The notes under the pieces are model-generated. The model was given only the letters and a program-made list of their open reading frames with translations. It was not told where the DNA came from and made no database searches. From NCBI RefSeq assembly GCF_023921225.1, contig NZ_CP071527.1, forward strand, positions 692,001 to 756,000: a stretch of 64,000 bases of DNA. The letters are read 5' to 3'. Both the position numbers and the translations under genes were made by a program. The stretch comes from Legionella lytica. Lineage in GTDB: Bacteria; Pseudomonadota; Gammaproteobacteria; Legionellales; Legionellaceae. Shown piece by piece: positions 1 to 8,710 of the stretch; the first letter of the stretch is position 1; every line of letters starts with the position of its first letter.

Positions 1-1
1 T

Positions 2-271
2 CTGAGTGATGCAGCTTTAATGACAAAGCAAAAAGCGTTGTTTCGTTTAAGTATCGTAATGTTAATCGCTGCTGGCTTAATTTTAAGCTATGCGGGTTAT
101 CAGCTTTTTTATGGTTCATTTCCGGCCGTTATAGTGAGCTTAATAGTCACTTTAATCGCTTTGACATTGGCTTTTCGCTACCACTTCTGGTACTACCAAA
201 TTAAAAATCGCAAGTTAGGTTGTACTTTTGACGAATGGTTTAAGCAAGGATTATTAGGGGAGAAAAAATGA
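2..271 (+). CDS. icmV: IcmV, C-terminal part (runs in from left edge)
   Basis: The frame is open from the first base, so the gene starts before the window; the ATG at position 20 is internal, not the start. The visible ~89 residues contain two hydrophobic segments (residues around LSIVMLIAAGLILSYAG and AVIVSLIVTLIALTLAF) followed by a charged tail ending GLLGEKK. This matches my recollection of the end of IcmV, an inner-membrane component of the Dot/Icm type IVB secretion system that is about 150 residues long in L. pneumophila. The stop overlaps the dotA start by 4 bases (ATGA), the same icmV-dotA coupling known from Legionella, and that context is the strongest support for the call. Confidence 0.88.
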   Translation: MSDAALMTKQKALFRLSIVMLIAAGLILSYAGYQLFYGSFPAVIVSLIVTLIALTLAFRYHFWYYQIKNRKLGCTFDEWFKQGLLGEKK

Positions 272-3200
272 ACAATTTTCTTACAAAGACTTTATTCCTC
301 TTCCTCTTTCCTTCCTTGGCATTGGCGGATAACTCGCTAACCTTTGCACCGCCGGCCAGTGACTATTCAATGGTCTTTTTAGGTAACTTGTTTGGTATCG
401 TAGATGGCGTTTTAAGTGGAACAGGCAGCCAAATAATGGGAAGCATGTTTGGAGTGTTTAACTCTGCCGTTTTAGCCTTAGGCGGTATGATTATCATGTA
501 CACGCTGCTTGTCTCCACGATGAATACGGCCCATGAAGGACAAATGTTAGGGCAGAAATGGTCTTCCATTTGGATTCCAGTACGCTCCACCGTAGGCTTA
601 TCCTTATTAATTCCTAAAGCATCTGGTTATTGCTTGATGCAAATTTTTGTTATGTGGATTGTGGTGCAAGGGGTTGGTGCTGCAGATAAAGTATGGAATG
701 CGGCATTAAGCTATTTGAATCGGGGTGGGGTAATTATCCAAGCCCAGCAAATAAATCCTGCTTCAGCGCTGGTTAATGGTTCTGCTGGAATGTCTGGTAT
801 TGCTTCTGGCGCGATGAACATTCTTGCAGGGCAAGTGTGTATGCTGGGTTTGCAAACACAATTACAAAATCAGCGCCAAAAGTATTTAGATCAAAAAGCA
901 AGAAGCTCAGGACCTTGTTCTGGAACCCCTTCTGGAACTATGGCCACATTTTGTAACACCTCCGTGCCTGATTTTCTTGGCTCCGTAAATGCAGTGACTA
1001 CGCAAAATGGTAATCCCACCGCTAGTTATTGGACGGTGTCTATGCCTAATTTTGATTCTGGCTCTCCTTATAATTTCTTAAATGGTATTTGCGGACAAAT
1101 CCGCTGGAATAAGATTGATACACTTGCTTCAACCTCTACTACTGGTACTACCTCTGCTAATTCGGTGTGGGGAGCTATTGGAAAAACTTTTGGTTTCTCT
1201 GCGAGTGGAAATGGCAACCCTCTGGCGCAAGCCGCGGGGCAAGGTTTGGGTTGGACCCAGGGTTCAACAACCATCTCAAATAATGTAAGCGGTAACTCAG
1301 CTGCTTTAGCTTCTCAAACAGGACAAGTTGGACAGACAACAAGTATAGGAGGTGTTTCTCTTACCGCGGATGAGTTGCAAACAGCACAGATGTCACGGGC
1401 AATTGCTATTCAACAAATGTTTGTGGATTTGTCTAATGTAACCCAAACTATAATTGGGAATGCCCCTGGATTTTCGCCACCTGGCTCGAATAACTCCAGC
1501 AACTCTAAGCCCTTTATTCCTAATTTGGCAAATCAGCAGTTTGGAGTGCCTTATACTCAAAACTCGACAGTATGTACGTCTTATAGCCAAAACTGTCTGA
1601 TTTGGGGGCCTGCTGCGGGTAGCAACGGTGGCGGTACATTGTTTAATGGAACAGAGTTTATTAATGCCCTAAATGATTACAGTGGTATTATGATGCCAAC
1701 GCTAAATCTATTAACACAAATGAACGATAGTTCTAATGCTAATAATGCTCGCGCCTTCATTGCCCAAGCATCTGCACAAGGCTGGATTATGGCAGGAGCT
1801 TACTTCTTTAATCTCGTGCAAATCCAGGGTAGTTCAACTCAAAGTGCGGGCATGACTGATAGTAATACTGGTTTGGACCAAAGCTCTTTTGATGCAACCC
1901 AGATTACTTCGCCTTTTGGCGATAATAACAGTTGTAGCGGAGGCGCTTTCTCAACCTTATGTACTTGGTTTGGAGGAGATCGTACCGCCGTAGCAATGGT
2001 GCAATCCTTAATTGATGGTTCTGGTATCTCAACGCCTACTTCTACTTCTGCAAGTAGTCTAGTACCTAAACCTAACCTGACGGCAAACCCTAATAGACCT
2101 GCTGTCGCTGGTTCACAATCATCGACTGTCTATGGATTTATCAATAACTCAGTCATGATGCAAACCCCTGGTCAACCCGGGTTAAAACCATTGACTTTTG
2201 CGAATACCATTAACTTCCATGTTGATACGACCCTGTATACGTTACAACAACAAAGCTTTTCATGCGGTAAGGTACAGATTTTATTCTTCTCTTTCTGTTT
2301 GGGGCAATTGTTGGGTAACCTGTTCTATAATGTGATCTTCCTCTTCATCTATAACACATTAATGCAGGTTTTTGGGCAGATAATTAACCAGGTAGTCATG
2401 GCGTTTCTGATGATTCCTCTTAGTGGTATGGCGGATATCTTTAAACAAGGGGTACAAGTTCTAGCTGCCCCAGGCGTTAACCCTATTGTTGCTTTAGCAA
2501 ATATGGGAGCACAATACATTAACTTCTCTGGTAACTTATGGCTCATGTTGTTAAATATGGCAGTTACGAGTGCGTTAATCCCTGTGTTTGGTATCTTTAT
2601 CTTTGCGTTGATGTCTTTGGCTCTGCCTCTTTTACTCGCTTGGGTAGGGGTCATGACAACCGTAGGATTTACAACGGCATATTATATTCCTATATTGCCT
2701 TACATGATCTTCACCTTCGGTGCAGTGTCATGGCTGATTTCGGTGATTGAAGCGATGGTGGCTGCGCCAATAGTGGCCTTAGGGGTAACTCACCCTGAAG
2801 GACATGATGCTTTTGGTAAAGGTGAAGCGGCAATTATGATCTTAATCAACGTCTTTTTAAGGCCTTCGATGATGATTATTGGATATATTGCGGCTATTGC
2901 TTTGTCTTATGTTGGCGTATGGATTCTTAACTCTGGATATGATACGGCCATTGCCTTTATTCAACAGGAGAATACGAGTAAGAGTGGCCTAGGTACCGCG
3001 ATTTCTACCTTAGGTGGTGGGGTCAACGATATGGCCTCAGGAACTGGAGGCTATTCTGATTGGGCCGGTATTTATGCCTTCTTCTTTTCGATTTTGACCT
3101 ACACGTCAATGTATTTAGTGTTAATACAAAAATCCTTTACGTTAATATCCTACTTACCTGATAAAGTGTTACGCTGGATTGGTGGTAACCCTGAAAGCTT

Positions 3201-3516
3201 AGGGCAAGAATCTGCACAATGGGCAGGTGAGGTGCAAAAACAACAAGCTGAAGGTTATAAACCAACTCAGGATGCTCAAGGTCAAATTGACAAGCAACTT
3301 GGTGGCTACGGTATGAAAGGACTTAATAAAGCTAAAAGTGCCATAGGCAGTGGTGGCGGTGGCAGCGGTAACGTTGAGGCTACTGGCGATGGCGGCAAAG
3401 GCGGCGGTAAAGGTGGCGGTCTTGGCGGCAAAGGCGGCGGTGGTGGCGGCAAAGGCGGCGGCAAAGGCGGCGGTCTTGGCGGCAAGCTTCAAGGTCTTGG
3501 TGGGGAAGGCGGTTAA
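268..3516 (+). CDS. dotA: DotA, Dot/Icm inner-membrane protein with Gly-rich tail
   Basis: DotA is a large polytopic protein required for Dot/Icm effector translocation. This product is 1082 residues; L. pneumophila DotA is about 1048. Residues 1-20 form a signal peptide (FLFLFPSLALA then D). Hydrophobic segments follow near residues 68-85 and 120-140. A long polar Ser/Asn/Gly/Thr-rich region spans about 200-650, and a cluster of membrane segments lies between about 690 and 970. The C-terminus (about 1030-1082) is almost only Gly and Lys, with two copies of a GGKGGGKGGGLGGK unit. The ATG overlaps the icmV stop, so translation is coupled. An Ala-rich antisense frame over the tail is a shadow of the repeat. 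Start is well placed by the signal peptide. Confidence 0.95.
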   Translation: MNNFLTKTLFLFLFPSLALADNSLTFAPPASDYSMVFLGNLFGIVDGVLSGTGSQIMGSMFGVFNSAVLALGGMIIMYTLLVSTMNTAHEGQMLGQKWSSIWIPVRSTVGLSLLIPKASGYCLMQIFVMWIVVQGVGAADKVWNAALSYLNRGGVIIQAQQINPASALVNGSAGMSGIASGAMNILAGQVCMLGLQTQLQNQRQKYLDQKARSSGPCSGTPSGTMATFCNTSVPDFLGSVNAVTTQNGNPTASYWTVSMPNFDSGSPYNFLNGICGQIRWNKIDTLASTSTTGTTSANSVWGAIGKTFGFSASGNGNPLAQAAGQGLGWTQGSTTISNNVSGNSAALASQTGQVGQTTSIGGVSLTADELQTAQMSRAIAIQQMFVDLSNVTQTIIGNAPGFSPPGSNNSSNSKPFIPNLANQQFGVPYTQNSTVCTSYSQNCLIWGPAAGSNGGGTLFNGTEFINALNDYSGIMMPTLNLLTQMNDSSNANNARAFIAQASAQGWIMAGAYFFNLVQIQGSSTQSAGMTDSNTGLDQSSFDATQITSPFGDNNSCSGGAFSTLCTWFGGDRTAVAMVQSLIDGSGISTPTSTSASSLVPKPNLTANPNRPAVAGSQSSTVYGFINNSVMMQTPGQPGLKPLTFANTINFHVDTTLYTLQQQSFSCGKVQILFFSFCLGQLLGNLFYNVIFLFIYNTLMQVFGQIINQVVMAFLMIPLSGMADIFKQGVQVLAAPGVNPIVALANMGAQYINFSGNLWLMLLNMAVTSALIPVFGIFIFALMSLALPLLLAWVGVMTTVGFTTAYYIPILPYMIFTFGAVSWLISVIEAMVAAPIVALGVTHPEGHDAFGKGEAAIMILINVFLRPSMMIIGYIAAIALSYVGVWILNSGYDTAIAFIQQENTSKSGLGTAISTLGGGVNDMASGTGGYSDWAGIYAFFFSILTYTSMYLVLIQKSFTLISYLPDKVLRWIGGNPESLGQESAQWAGEVQKQQAEGYKPTQDAQGQIDKQLGGYGMKGLNKAKSAIGSGGGGSGNVEATGDGGKGGGKGGGLGGKGGGGGGKGGGKGGGLGGKLQGLGGEGG
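3391..3486 (+). repeat. Coding minisatellite in the dotA 3' end
   Basis: In-frame GGC/GGT and AAA codons give a Gly-Lys tract, residues about 1042-1073. The 14-residue block GGKGGGKGGGLGGK occurs twice with an 18-residue (54-base) period. The DNA is far richer in G+C than its surroundings. Such tracts can change length by slippage or recombination without breaking the frame. Confidence 0.8.
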
Positions 3517-3611
3517 TAATAGGATTATTTACATGATTAAGGTCTGTTTACATCTCGGTGGTCAAGCCGGGGGTACACAGGCCTTAGTATTTTAATGAGT
3601 TGAGGATTAGT

Positions 3612-4331
3612 GTGATCGTAACGGATGAAATAAATTATAATGACGCGAATACAATCTGCAAAGGTTTCATCGCATACAACAACGACTTTTCATCACCACG
3701 ACCCACTGTGATGGTCGCCCATGATTGGGGGGGGCGGGGGAATGATGCCTGTAATAAGGCCATACAACTTGCTAAGCTAGGTTATGTTGGCTTTGCTCTT
3801 GACATGTATGGGCAGGCTCAAGTGGTTTTTGACAAGGTAGAAAAACGAGCGCTAATGACCCCCTTTATGAATGATCGGCAAATGCTGATTAAGCGTATTC
3901 AATCGGCCTTTAATTTACTCACGGAATTACCTCAGGTTGATAAAAACAATATTGCGGCTATAGGTTATTGTTTCGGTGGTTTATGTGCCTTGGATTTGGC
4001 GCGTTTTGGTGTTGATGTTAAAGGTGTGGTTAGTTTTCATGGAGTGCTTAAAGCCCCAGAAGAGGAATTATTTGCTCCAATTAAAGCCAAGATTTTGGTG
4101 TTACATGGTTATGATGATCCTTTGGTTAAAGTGGACCAGGTAAATCAATTTGCAATTGAAATGAGTGCTCGTAAAGCAGATTGGCAAATCCATATTTATG
4201 GCAATACGGCTCATTCATTTACGAATCCGTTAGCGAATGATGATGAGATGGGTTTACATTATAATGAACAGGCAGATCAGCGTTCTTGGCAGGCAACAGA
4301 GGCCTTTTTGAAAGAGATTTTTGAGGAGTAG
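3612..4331 (+). CDS. Dienelactone hydrolase family protein
   Basis: A 239-residue alpha/beta hydrolase of the dienelactone hydrolase family. The nucleophile elbow IGYCFGG carries a cysteine (Cys120), followed by the acid motif HGYDDPL and the His motif NTAHSFTNP, giving the Cys-Asp-His triad of the family. I chose the GTG at 3612 because GAGG lies 6 bases upstream and the N-terminus then aligns with the paralogue at 20667; the upstream TTG at 3600 overlaps that ribosome-binding site. The paralogue shares most of the motifs, including VAHDW, FALDM and the SWQA segment near the end. The in vivo substrate is unknown. It stands alone downstream of dotA and converges on the minus-strand cassette. 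Confidence 0.85.
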   Translation: MIVTDEINYNDANTICKGFIAYNNDFSSPRPTVMVAHDWGGRGNDACNKAIQLAKLGYVGFALDMYGQAQVVFDKVEKRALMTPFMNDRQMLIKRIQSAFNLLTELPQVDKNNIAAIGYCFGGLCALDLARFGVDVKGVVSFHGVLKAPEEELFAPIKAKILVLHGYDDPLVKVDQVNQFAIEMSARKADWQIHIYGNTAHSFTNPLANDDEMGLHYNEQADQRSWQATEAFLKEIFEE

Positions 4332-4332
4332 A

Positions 4333-4437
4333 TTAGTATTTGAACGCGGCAGCGTGCAAATAATGCTCACCAATTTCCGCGGCTTGACCGCTGCGGTCTT
4401 CCAAACCGAGTAAGGCAAATAGGATGCTGGTAATTAT
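4333..4437 (-). pseudogene. Possible 3' remnant of an unidentified gene
   Basis: Between two convergent stops, the minus strand reads about 34 codons that look protein-like, ending with the segment GLEDRSGQAAEIGEHYLH followed by AAAFKY and a stop. The frame differs from the upstream amidohydrolase and is closed by a TGA a few codons further upstream, so no complete gene exists. Codons are more GC-rich than neighbours. I do not recognise the family. It may be the tail of a gene truncated when the neighbouring cassette arrived, or chance. Confidence 0.3.
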
Positions 4438-4438
4438 A

Positions 4439-5296
4439 TTATGAAAGTAGCTTAATCACATGCTCTCGCAGCAGCTCACTTTTCCTTTGTTCCGATAGAT
4501 GCAACTCGGTAAATAACTCAGCAGAATAACGAATCCAATCTTTAATGTCCATCTGCGTTGTTTGCCCGAGATCTGAGCTATAAATAACCCGAGGAATGGC
4601 TTGTAATACCGTGCTAAAATCTTCCTTATCCTGATGTCCTAAGAGATAAGTCAGTGCAGTTTGCTCAATCCAGACAAATTCATGTTGAGCTAGCTCTTTT
4701 AAGGCTGGTGCTTTTAAATTAACCAATGGATGAGCTGGTTGATTTAAGATTAATGCTGGTACTTTATAGCGAATACACGCATCCACTAAGCAGTAGACTT
4801 CTTCTTTGGATGCATGTCCTGTAGTTAAAACAATTGGATAGTCATTTGCCATTTTTAAAATATCAATCACATTTTTACCTAATTGCTGTTTGCTATTAAA
4901 GAGGGTTTCGCCGCGTTGGCTAAATGGGCTTAAATGTGGATAGCTCAATTGACGTGACAATTTTGAGGGATAATTGCGACCTGTAATGGTAGGAAAGTGT
5001 ACCAAAAGTTTTGAGGGGCTAAGTGGTTGATATTCATTCAATGCTTGCATAATGACGCGATAATCAATTCCTCCCGCGAGCTGATTTAATATCAATGAAG
5101 GAAAAACCGGTAATCCTTGTTGCTGCGCTAAGGTGGCTTGAATGCTGGTTGCGCCAAGATGACTGGTTAAAAAAACCGCTCCGCGCAAGGATTGATAGAT
5201 TTCTCCTGCTTGCAATGCATTCCAGCGACGAGCATAGAGATCTGGACTGGCATGGTAATGAATATCGATAAATTGATAATCAGCTAACTGGTTCAT
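4439..5296 (-). CDS. Amidohydrolase-like metal-dependent hydrolase (DUF6282-like)
   Basis: A 285-residue protein with features of a TIM-barrel metal hydrolase. The N-terminal FIDIHYHASPD resembles the amidohydrolase HxH metal motif. A later LTTGHASKEE supplies a His on a barrel strand, and VIYSSDLGQ near residue 245 gives the Asp expected at the end of strand 8. This combination is typical of the uncharacterised DUF6282 group, which I name from memory. It is the last gene of the five-gene cassette and its ATG overlaps the preceding stop by four bases (ATGA), so it is cotranslated with the dehydrogenase/RraA fusion. A role in hydrolysing or tailoring the cassette product is inference only. Confidence 0.65.
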   Translation of the reverse strand: MNQLADYQFIDIHYHASPDLYARRWNALQAGEIYQSLRGAVFLTSHLGATSIQATLAQQQGLPVFPSLILNQLAGGIDYRVIMQALNEYQPLSPSKLLVHFPTITGRNYPSKLSRQLSYPHLSPFSQRGETLFNSKQQLGKNVIDILKMANDYPIVLTTGHASKEEVYCLVDACIRYKVPALILNQPAHPLVNLKAPALKELAQHEFVWIEQTALTYLLGHQDKEDFSTVLQAIPRVIYSSDLGQTTQMDIKDWIRYSAELFTELHLSEQRKSELLREHVIKLLS

Positions 5297-7110
5297 TTCT
5301 TTTTAGCACCTAGCCAGGGTTGGTCATAACGATAATCAATTCGTGCTTGTTCCAATGAGGAACCCTCTTGAATTGCTTTTGCGATATTGAGCTCGGTGAA
5401 TTTTACTTTTTCGGCTTTCTCTATGACCTCAGACATTAATTGTTTGGGGATGACTAAAACTCCATTATCATCCGCAAAAATAATATCGCCTGGATTGATT
5501 GTAATCTCATTAATGACTATGGGGCATTGTTCAGCCACTTTATGAATGCGATTTTTGCCTGAGCGCATGTAGGTTCCTGCGCAAAAAAGTGGGTAGTTGG
5601 CTTCACGAATAAAGTCTACATCACGAACAGCGCCATTGACGACGGTGCCTGCTATATTCATATGTAGGGCCATTTTAGTAAGTATGGCTCCCCAGGCCGT
5701 GCAATCAATGCGCCCATTATTATCAATAACAATAACCGAGTTCTCTGGCACTGCATCGATGTAATTTGCTGCATTTTTAAATTCGGTGATTTTTTGCTCA
5801 TTAGTGGCATAGCGTACGGTATAGGCGGGCCCTGCCATCTTCATACCTGGTGCTAATGCTTTTATGTGTAGCAAGGCGCCTTCTATCTGACAGGCATCTA
5901 ATGCATCCGAAATTTCGGTAGTATTAAAGGAATATAGTTTTTTCAGACAGGCATCCATGGAGTTTTCTTCACTTAGAGTTGGGATTTGATGCAGGTTTTG
6001 AGTGGCGCGTAGGCATTGGTCGATAATTGCATTGGCCATATCGGTAGTGCTTGATTTGCCTCCCACATCATAGGTCACAAATCGCTTTTTATTGATAATG
6101 GTACGCACTGATTCATTAATCAGTTTAGCTTGTTCTTCATAACCAAATTGTTGCAGGAGCATGCTGATTGTTAAGAACATAGCGGTTGGGTTCGCGGATT
6201 GGGGGGGCATTTGTGGCCCGCTGCCGTGAACCGGCTCAAAATAGCATTGTTTTTTGCCAATATTGGCGCTGGGTGCAAATCCTAAACCGCCCATAACCCC
6301 AGCTCCTACATCCGATAAAATGTCGCCAAACATATTTTCTGCGACAATAACCCCAAATTCTTCAGGGCGGCGAATTAGCCACAGACCAACGGCATCAACA
6401 TTGAGGATGTCGGCATGAATATGTGGGTATTTCTGAGCTACAGACTCAAAAATTTCGCGGGCAAAATGACCACTGAGACGTAAAACATTGGGTTTATCTG
6501 CAAAGGTGACCCGTTGCATTCGCTGTTTTTCTGCATGGTGGAATGCAAATTCAAATAGACGTGTTAAGCCTGCGGTCGATTGTAGACGTAGTGCGCAACT
6601 TAGCTCCTCGGCAGGCACTTGCTGCCAGTTTTTTTTCTTGGCAAGTAATCCAAGTATTGCCTCTGGAGGTGGGGCATAATCAAAGCCGGCATAGAGGCCC
6701 TCAGTATTTTCGCGGATGATACAAAAATTAAAGGGTTTTTCCCTGGTTTGAATTGAAAAACAAGGACGGACATTGGCATACAAATCTAAATTTTGTCTCA
6801 GCAAAATAATCGGTGAGATGTAGCTCAGCTCGCGATCGTGTAGTGTCAACGCCAACTCTTGCTGTGCTTCGCGTTGAGGTTTACTGGTGATTGCTCCTAA
6901 TAGGACCGTATCGCACTCATGGATCAGCTCCCAGGTTCTTTCCGGAATAGGGGTCCCCTCGTTTTGCCAACAGGACCATCCGATATCGCCTATATGTAAG
7001 CTGATGGGGAGATCGAGCGCAGTAAATAGAGGTAGCGCAGCTTCAGTAACCTCAATGCCAATGCCATCGCCAGGAAGGACGGCAATTTTCAGCTTTTTAT
7101 TGAGAGCCAC
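5293..7110 (-). CDS. Fusion: isocitrate/isopropylmalate dehydrogenase-like + RraA-like aldolase
   Basis: Two domains in 605 residues. Residues about 7-370 are a beta-decarboxylating dehydrogenase: AVLPGDGIGIEVTEAA at the start, IIRENTEGLYAG in the middle, the Asp pair region AENMFGDILSDVGAG, and the cofactor-side motif EPVHGSGP. Residues about 390-590 are RraA-like (4-hydroxy-4-methyl-2-oxoglutarate aldolase/oxaloacetate decarboxylase family): TTEISDALDA, GTVVNGAVRDVDFI and PGDIIFADDNGVLVIP. Start is GTG with GGAGG six bases upstream, overlapping the preceding gene by 14 bases. Family knowledge suggests NAD(P)-dependent oxidation and decarboxylation of a 2-hydroxyacid plus aldol cleavage or decarboxylation of an oxoacid. 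That both act on one intermediate is inference. Confidence 0.88.
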   Translation of the reverse strand: MALNKKLKIAVLPGDGIGIEVTEAALPLFTALDLPISLHIGDIGWSCWQNEGTPIPERTWELIHECDTVLLGAITSKPQREAQQELALTLHDRELSYISPIILLRQNLDLYANVRPCFSIQTREKPFNFCIIRENTEGLYAGFDYAPPPEAILGLLAKKKNWQQVPAEELSCALRLQSTAGLTRLFEFAFHHAEKQRMQRVTFADKPNVLRLSGHFAREIFESVAQKYPHIHADILNVDAVGLWLIRRPEEFGVIVAENMFGDILSDVGAGVMGGLGFAPSANIGKKQCYFEPVHGSGPQMPPQSANPTAMFLTISMLLQQFGYEEQAKLINESVRTIINKKRFVTYDVGGKSSTTDMANAIIDQCLRATQNLHQIPTLSEENSMDACLKKLYSFNTTEISDALDACQIEGALLHIKALAPGMKMAGPAYTVRYATNEQKITEFKNAANYIDAVPENSVIVIDNNGRIDCTAWGAILTKMALHMNIAGTVVNGAVRDVDFIREANYPLFCAGTYMRSGKNRIHKVAEQCPIVINEITINPGDIIFADDNGVLVIPKQLMSEVIEKAEKVKFTELNIAKAIQEGSSLEQARIDYRYDQPWLGAKKK

Positions 7111-7801
7111 TTAAAACCTCCAGAATGATTTTTTGACAATAGGTGGGGTTATCTTGTAGTACTCGCATGCTAGAATGAGGCACGGTCACTAATTGGCCGT
7201 TTGCGGCTGCAATAACATTTTTATTATTAACCAGATTTGAGTATTCACCGACCAAATGTAAATGAGGAACTTGGTTGGTTTGTAAGATGGGCCTTGAGTC
7301 TGTTTGTAATACCCGGTTTAAACCAAAAATTAGCCGTTTGTAGGCTTGATCACGGTTAAGACTAATAGTTGACTGGGGTGGCATAGGATTCGGGTAAAAA
7401 ACTGGCTCATAGAGCGCTTGGAGCGCTTCTTCAAGTTTATCCTCCTCACATAAATGAACCACCAGCCCGAGTTTTTGGTTTAAGGGGCCATCTGCAAAAC
7501 TTGGGGCTGAAAATAAGATAATTGGTTTCTTCAGGGAGCGGAACAATGAAAAACATTGTTGAATGACGACACCACCAAATGCAAATCCAAAAAAGGCATC
7601 ATAATCATTGAGGCAGGTTGCTAACTTTTGTTCCCAAAGTTTGTAATAAGCAGCATTGGGTAGTTCTTCCATAATGGACAGAGAGTCAAGATAGTCAATG
7701 GCATAGTCCTCAGTGAGAAATGTCAGCGTTTTGGCAATTGACGCCATGTCTTCAGGGTGTGCGGAAACCGGCCCAATGACTAATATTTTCTTTTTTTGCA
7801 T
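7097..7801 (-). CDS. Alpha/beta-hydrolase-like protein lacking the nucleophile serine
   Basis: A 234-residue protein whose layout follows a compact alpha/beta hydrolase: an N-terminal strand KKILVIGPVSAHPED, an elbow-like motif FFGFAFGGVV, a strand PHLHLVGEYSNLV where the acid is expected and a late His in TVPHSSM. The nucleophile position of the usual G-x-S-x-G-G is Ala74 here, so a classical Ser-hydrolase mechanism is unlikely unless the alignment is wrong. AGAGG lies 9 bases before the ATG. It is the third gene of the cassette, 12 bases downstream of the aldolase and overlapping the fusion gene. It could be a non-catalytic partner or a divergent enzyme (thioesterase- or acyltransferase-like); function unknown. 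Confidence 0.6.
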   Translation of the reverse strand: MQKKKILVIGPVSAHPEDMASIAKTLTFLTEDYAIDYLDSLSIMEELPNAAYYKLWEQKLATCLNDYDAFFGFAFGGVVIQQCFSLFRSLKKPIILFSAPSFADGPLNQKLGLVVHLCEEDKLEEALQALYEPVFYPNPMPPQSTISLNRDQAYKRLIFGLNRVLQTDSRPILQTNQVPHLHLVGEYSNLVNNKNVIAAANGQLVTVPHSSMRVLQDNPTYCQKIILEVLSGSQ

Positions 7802-7813
7802 GCTGCTGTACCT

Positions 7814-8710
7814 CTAGGACAATTTATTTTTTTCTTTATATGCTTTGAGATCCGCGGTGGAGAGGTCGGTAATCCCGCGAATAAATTCATCCATCTCAAT
7901 GGCTTCATGTCCTATTTTTAGCACATCTCGTACGTAATTGGCAGCATTCAATACATCTTGTAAGTTATATTTTTTAATATCAATTGCATGAAGGTATGCT
8001 GTAAAAAATTCGGTTCTTAAATTACCTATGCCTTTACCCATTCCTGCAAGAGAGGCATCAATAAAACGAACACCTGAATTGAGAGCCGCCAGCGCATTAG
8101 CTTGAGCTAAACCAATATTATCATGGGCGTGGAAACCAAAAGGAATCGAACTCTCCCCCAGATAGCGGTCGTAGATTTCTTTAGTGCGCGAGGGTAATAA
8201 GCTTCCATTGGAATCAGCAAAATAAATAATATCGGGTTGATGGCTGCTGGCTAGGCCAACTACGTCATCTAATTCAGCATTCGTGTAATAAGAAATGTGA
8301 ATGAAATTAACTGAGACCATCATACCGAGATCTTGAGCCATTTTTATTAAGGGGAGAGCAACGGGGAGTTCGCCTCGGGCAATACAGATTCTTAATAAGG
8401 CAACACCACAATTTTTGAGCTCTCGTAAGTCTTCCTGCGTGACATTGTGCGGATGGGCCATGACTGCCATTTTAGAATTTTTAATCAAGCCTTGACAGAA
8501 AAGTAAATAATCCTTGTGGCACCATCCAGCGCGCCCTAAATCTGGAATAAAATGCAAGGAGCCATTACGATAGCCAATTTCAATATATTCAATGCCAGAA
8601 TGGTCGAGAAGGGGTAGAAAACCTTCTAATTCATTGTCTTTAAAATGAAAATTTGTTCTATGTCCACCATCTCTTAATGACGCATCCAACAGTTGTATGG
8701 AATTGTTCAT
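7814..8710 (-). CDS. DRE-TIM metallolyase, HMGL-like (4-hydroxy-2-oxovalerate aldolase-like)
   Basis: A 298-residue TIM-barrel carbon-carbon lyase or condensing enzyme. DASLRDGGHRTNFHF at residues 9-23 holds the RD pair that binds metal and enolate, IEIGYRNGSL follows, and FGFHAHDNIGLAQANALAAL supplies the HxH metal ligands. The final DASLAGMGKGIGNLRTE is also typical. The family includes 4-hydroxy-2-oxovalerate aldolase, HMG-CoA lyase and isopropylmalate/homocitrate synthases; the 298-residue length without a regulatory domain fits the aldolase side. Its ATG overlaps the ATP-grasp stop by four bases. Next to a beta-decarboxylating dehydrogenase and an RraA domain it suggests 2-oxoacid carbon-chain chemistry; the substrate is not known. 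Confidence 0.82.
   Translation of the reverse strand: MNNSIQLLDASLRDGGHRTNFHFKDNELEGFLPLLDHSGIEYIEIGYRNGSLHFIPDLGRAGWCHKDYLLFCQGLIKNSKMAVMAHPHNVTQEDLRELKNCGVALLRICIARGELPVALPLIKMAQDLGMMVSVNFIHISYYTNAELDDVVGLASSHQPDIIYFADSNGSLLPSRTKEIYDRYLGESSIPFGFHAHDNIGLAQANALAALNSGVRFIDASLAGMGKGIGNLRTEFFTAYLHAIDIKKYNLQDVLNAANYVRDVLKIGHEAIEMDEFIRGITDLSTADLKAYKEKNKLS

Noticed and set aside
3199..3492. Ala-rich minus-strand frame under the dotA tail
   Set aside because: Mirror of the Gly-codon repeat (GGC/GCC), not an independent gene.
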